In this document: piece after piece, positions 63,448-64,000 of the stretch | How the letters are laid out: every line of letters starts with the position of its first letter | How positions within the stretch are numbered: position 1 is the first letter of the stretch | Source: Thermocrispum municipale DSM 44069 | GTDB lineage: Bacteria; Actinomycetota; Actinomycetes; Mycobacteriales; Pseudonocardiaceae | Direction: 5' to 3' | Assembly: GCF_000427825.1 (NCBI RefSeq) | Contig: NZ_ATYT01000009.1 | Coordinates: forward strand, 124,001 to 188,000 | DNA length: 64,000 bases | Notes under the pieces: generated by a model | The model's input: only the letters and a program-made list of their open reading frames with translations | Told to the model about the DNA's origin: nothing | Database searches by the model: none | Position numbers and translations under genes: made by a program

Positions 63448-64000
63448 TCACGGGGCCGCGGGGAGCGCGGAATCCGGAACCTCGTCCGGCTTGGCCTTGG
63501 CCAGGTTGCTCGCGAACGTCTCGTCGGAGATGCCGAGCGTGGCCGCGCCGAAGTCGGCAGCGACGAGCTGGTCGCGAATGCCGTCCGGGAAGCCGTCCCA
63601 GCCGACCAGCGCGGGGTAGTGCCAGCTGCCGTGGTGGTTCTCCGGCTCCTCGTCGGCCCGGGCCAGCCGGAAGCAGTGGGTGCTGATGCCGTCCTTGTGG
63701 TAGACGACCTTGGCGTGGGTACCCTCCCAGGCCACGTCCGAGGCGGGGTGCACCGCGTAGTTGCCGTGTTCCGACGTGGCGACGTAGCGGGCCTGGTCGT
63801 CGTGCACCCAGACCACGACGTGCTCGATGTCGTGCCGGTGGCCGCAGCAATCCCAGCCCGGCACGGCTTGGTCCTTCTCGAAATACAGGTCGTAGAGGTA
63901 GGCACACCAGCCGCTGGCGTCGTCGCAGTGCGCCCGCGAGTAGGCGTTGCTGTTGTCCAGGTCCCAGCTGTCCCGGCACTGGCCGTTGAGCGCGCCGGAG
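63448..64000 (-). CDS. NLP/NPP1 necrosis-inducing-type protein, 5' end beyond window
   Basis: C-terminal 183 residues of a protein continuing past the right edge. Visible NPP1 features: AHCDDASGWCAYLYDLYFEKDQAVPG, matching the AWYFPKD region, then GWDCCGHRHDIEHVVVWV, the central heptapeptide normally GHRHDWE, here with Ile for Trp; then GWHYPAL-like GSWHYPALVGWDGFPDGIRDQL and the C-terminal AATLGISDETFASNLAKA. NLPs are secreted proteins; those of plant pathogens bind plant sphingolipids and kill cells, while many from soil actinomycetes are not toxic. Two Cys pairs suggest disulfides and export. The W-to-I change is next to metal-binding Asp/His residues and may abolish toxicity. Confidence 0.85.
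   Translation of the reverse strand, partial: SGALNGQCRDSWDLDNSNAYSRAHCDDASGWCAYLYDLYFEKDQAVPGWDCCGHRHDIEHVVVWVHDDQARYVATSEHGNYAVHPASDVAWEGTHAKVVYHKDGISTHCFRLARADEEPENHHGSWHYPALVGWDGFPDGIRDQLVAADFGAATLGISDETFASNLAKAKPDEVPDSALPAAP

Noticed and set aside
1-64000. tRNA, rRNA, insertion sequence, phage or integrative element
   Set aside because: Looked for cloverleaf-like sequences, transposase or integrase motifs and flanking repeats; none seen by eye.

Overview
The window is uniformly GC-rich and densely coded, with GTG starts, AAGGAGG-type ribosome sites, several near-leaderless starts, DtxR/IdeR-type iron boxes, SigB/SigF-type stress genes and a glnX-glnH pair. Together these point to a chromosomal segment of a filamentous actinomycete, most like the Pseudonocardiaceae (inference from gene content; no rRNA, tRNA, CRISPR, transposase or integrase was seen).

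Layout. 1-8.4 kb: the end of an MmpL-type transporter, a secreted glycoside hydrolase family 2 enzyme with its DeoR-type regulator, an acyl-CoA synthetase, and a YceI/MarR divergent pair. 8.5-17 kb: malate synthase, an NCS2 purine permease, a 2-hydroxyacid dehydrogenase preceded by a tandem repeat, an AlkZ-like DNA glycosylase, and a secreted NamZ/AmiE-like pair for peptidoglycan recovery. 17-24.6 kb: a SigB/SigF-type sigma factor, then what looks like a sulfur/copper locus: a 30-codon leader peptide, a secreted SBP56/methanethiol-oxidase-like protein, a CopC/CopD-like membrane protein, two tiny secreted proteins and a YeeE/YedE sulfur-compound transporter. 24.7-29.4 kb: phenylacetate-CoA ligase, a partner-switch stress block (two RsbW-like kinases, two or three STAS domains), hemerythrin and an extreme Pro-Asp repeat protein; two of these genes carry a shared SigB-like promoter. 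29.5-34.1 kb: a Tat-exported GH109-like oxidoreductase, and glnX-glnH without the usual pknG.

34-63 kb is an iron-acquisition region punctuated by DtxR/IdeR-type iron boxes at 36.1, 39.1 and 60.7 kb. It holds a FUSC-type exporter, haem oxygenase, an amidohydrolase, a heterodimeric ABC exporter with one degenerate ATP site, MbtH, a four-module NRPS of about 5,426 residues, an ornithine N5-monooxygenase and an ornithine N5-formyltransferase. The NRPS order C-A-T-E / C-A-T-E / C-A-T / C-A-T-C has no thioesterase and matches the logic known for erythrochelin and its formyl analogue foroxymithine. The two condensation domains that would act on an unusual nucleophile (C3, making the internal hydroxamate) or in release (C5, closing the diketopiperazine) have both lost the catalytic second His of HHxxxDG. 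The second adenylation domain does not carry a recognisable Ser code, so the product may be a new variant.

The right edge carries a second acyl-CoA synthetase and the C-terminal part of a necrosis-inducing (NLP/NPP1) secreted protein.
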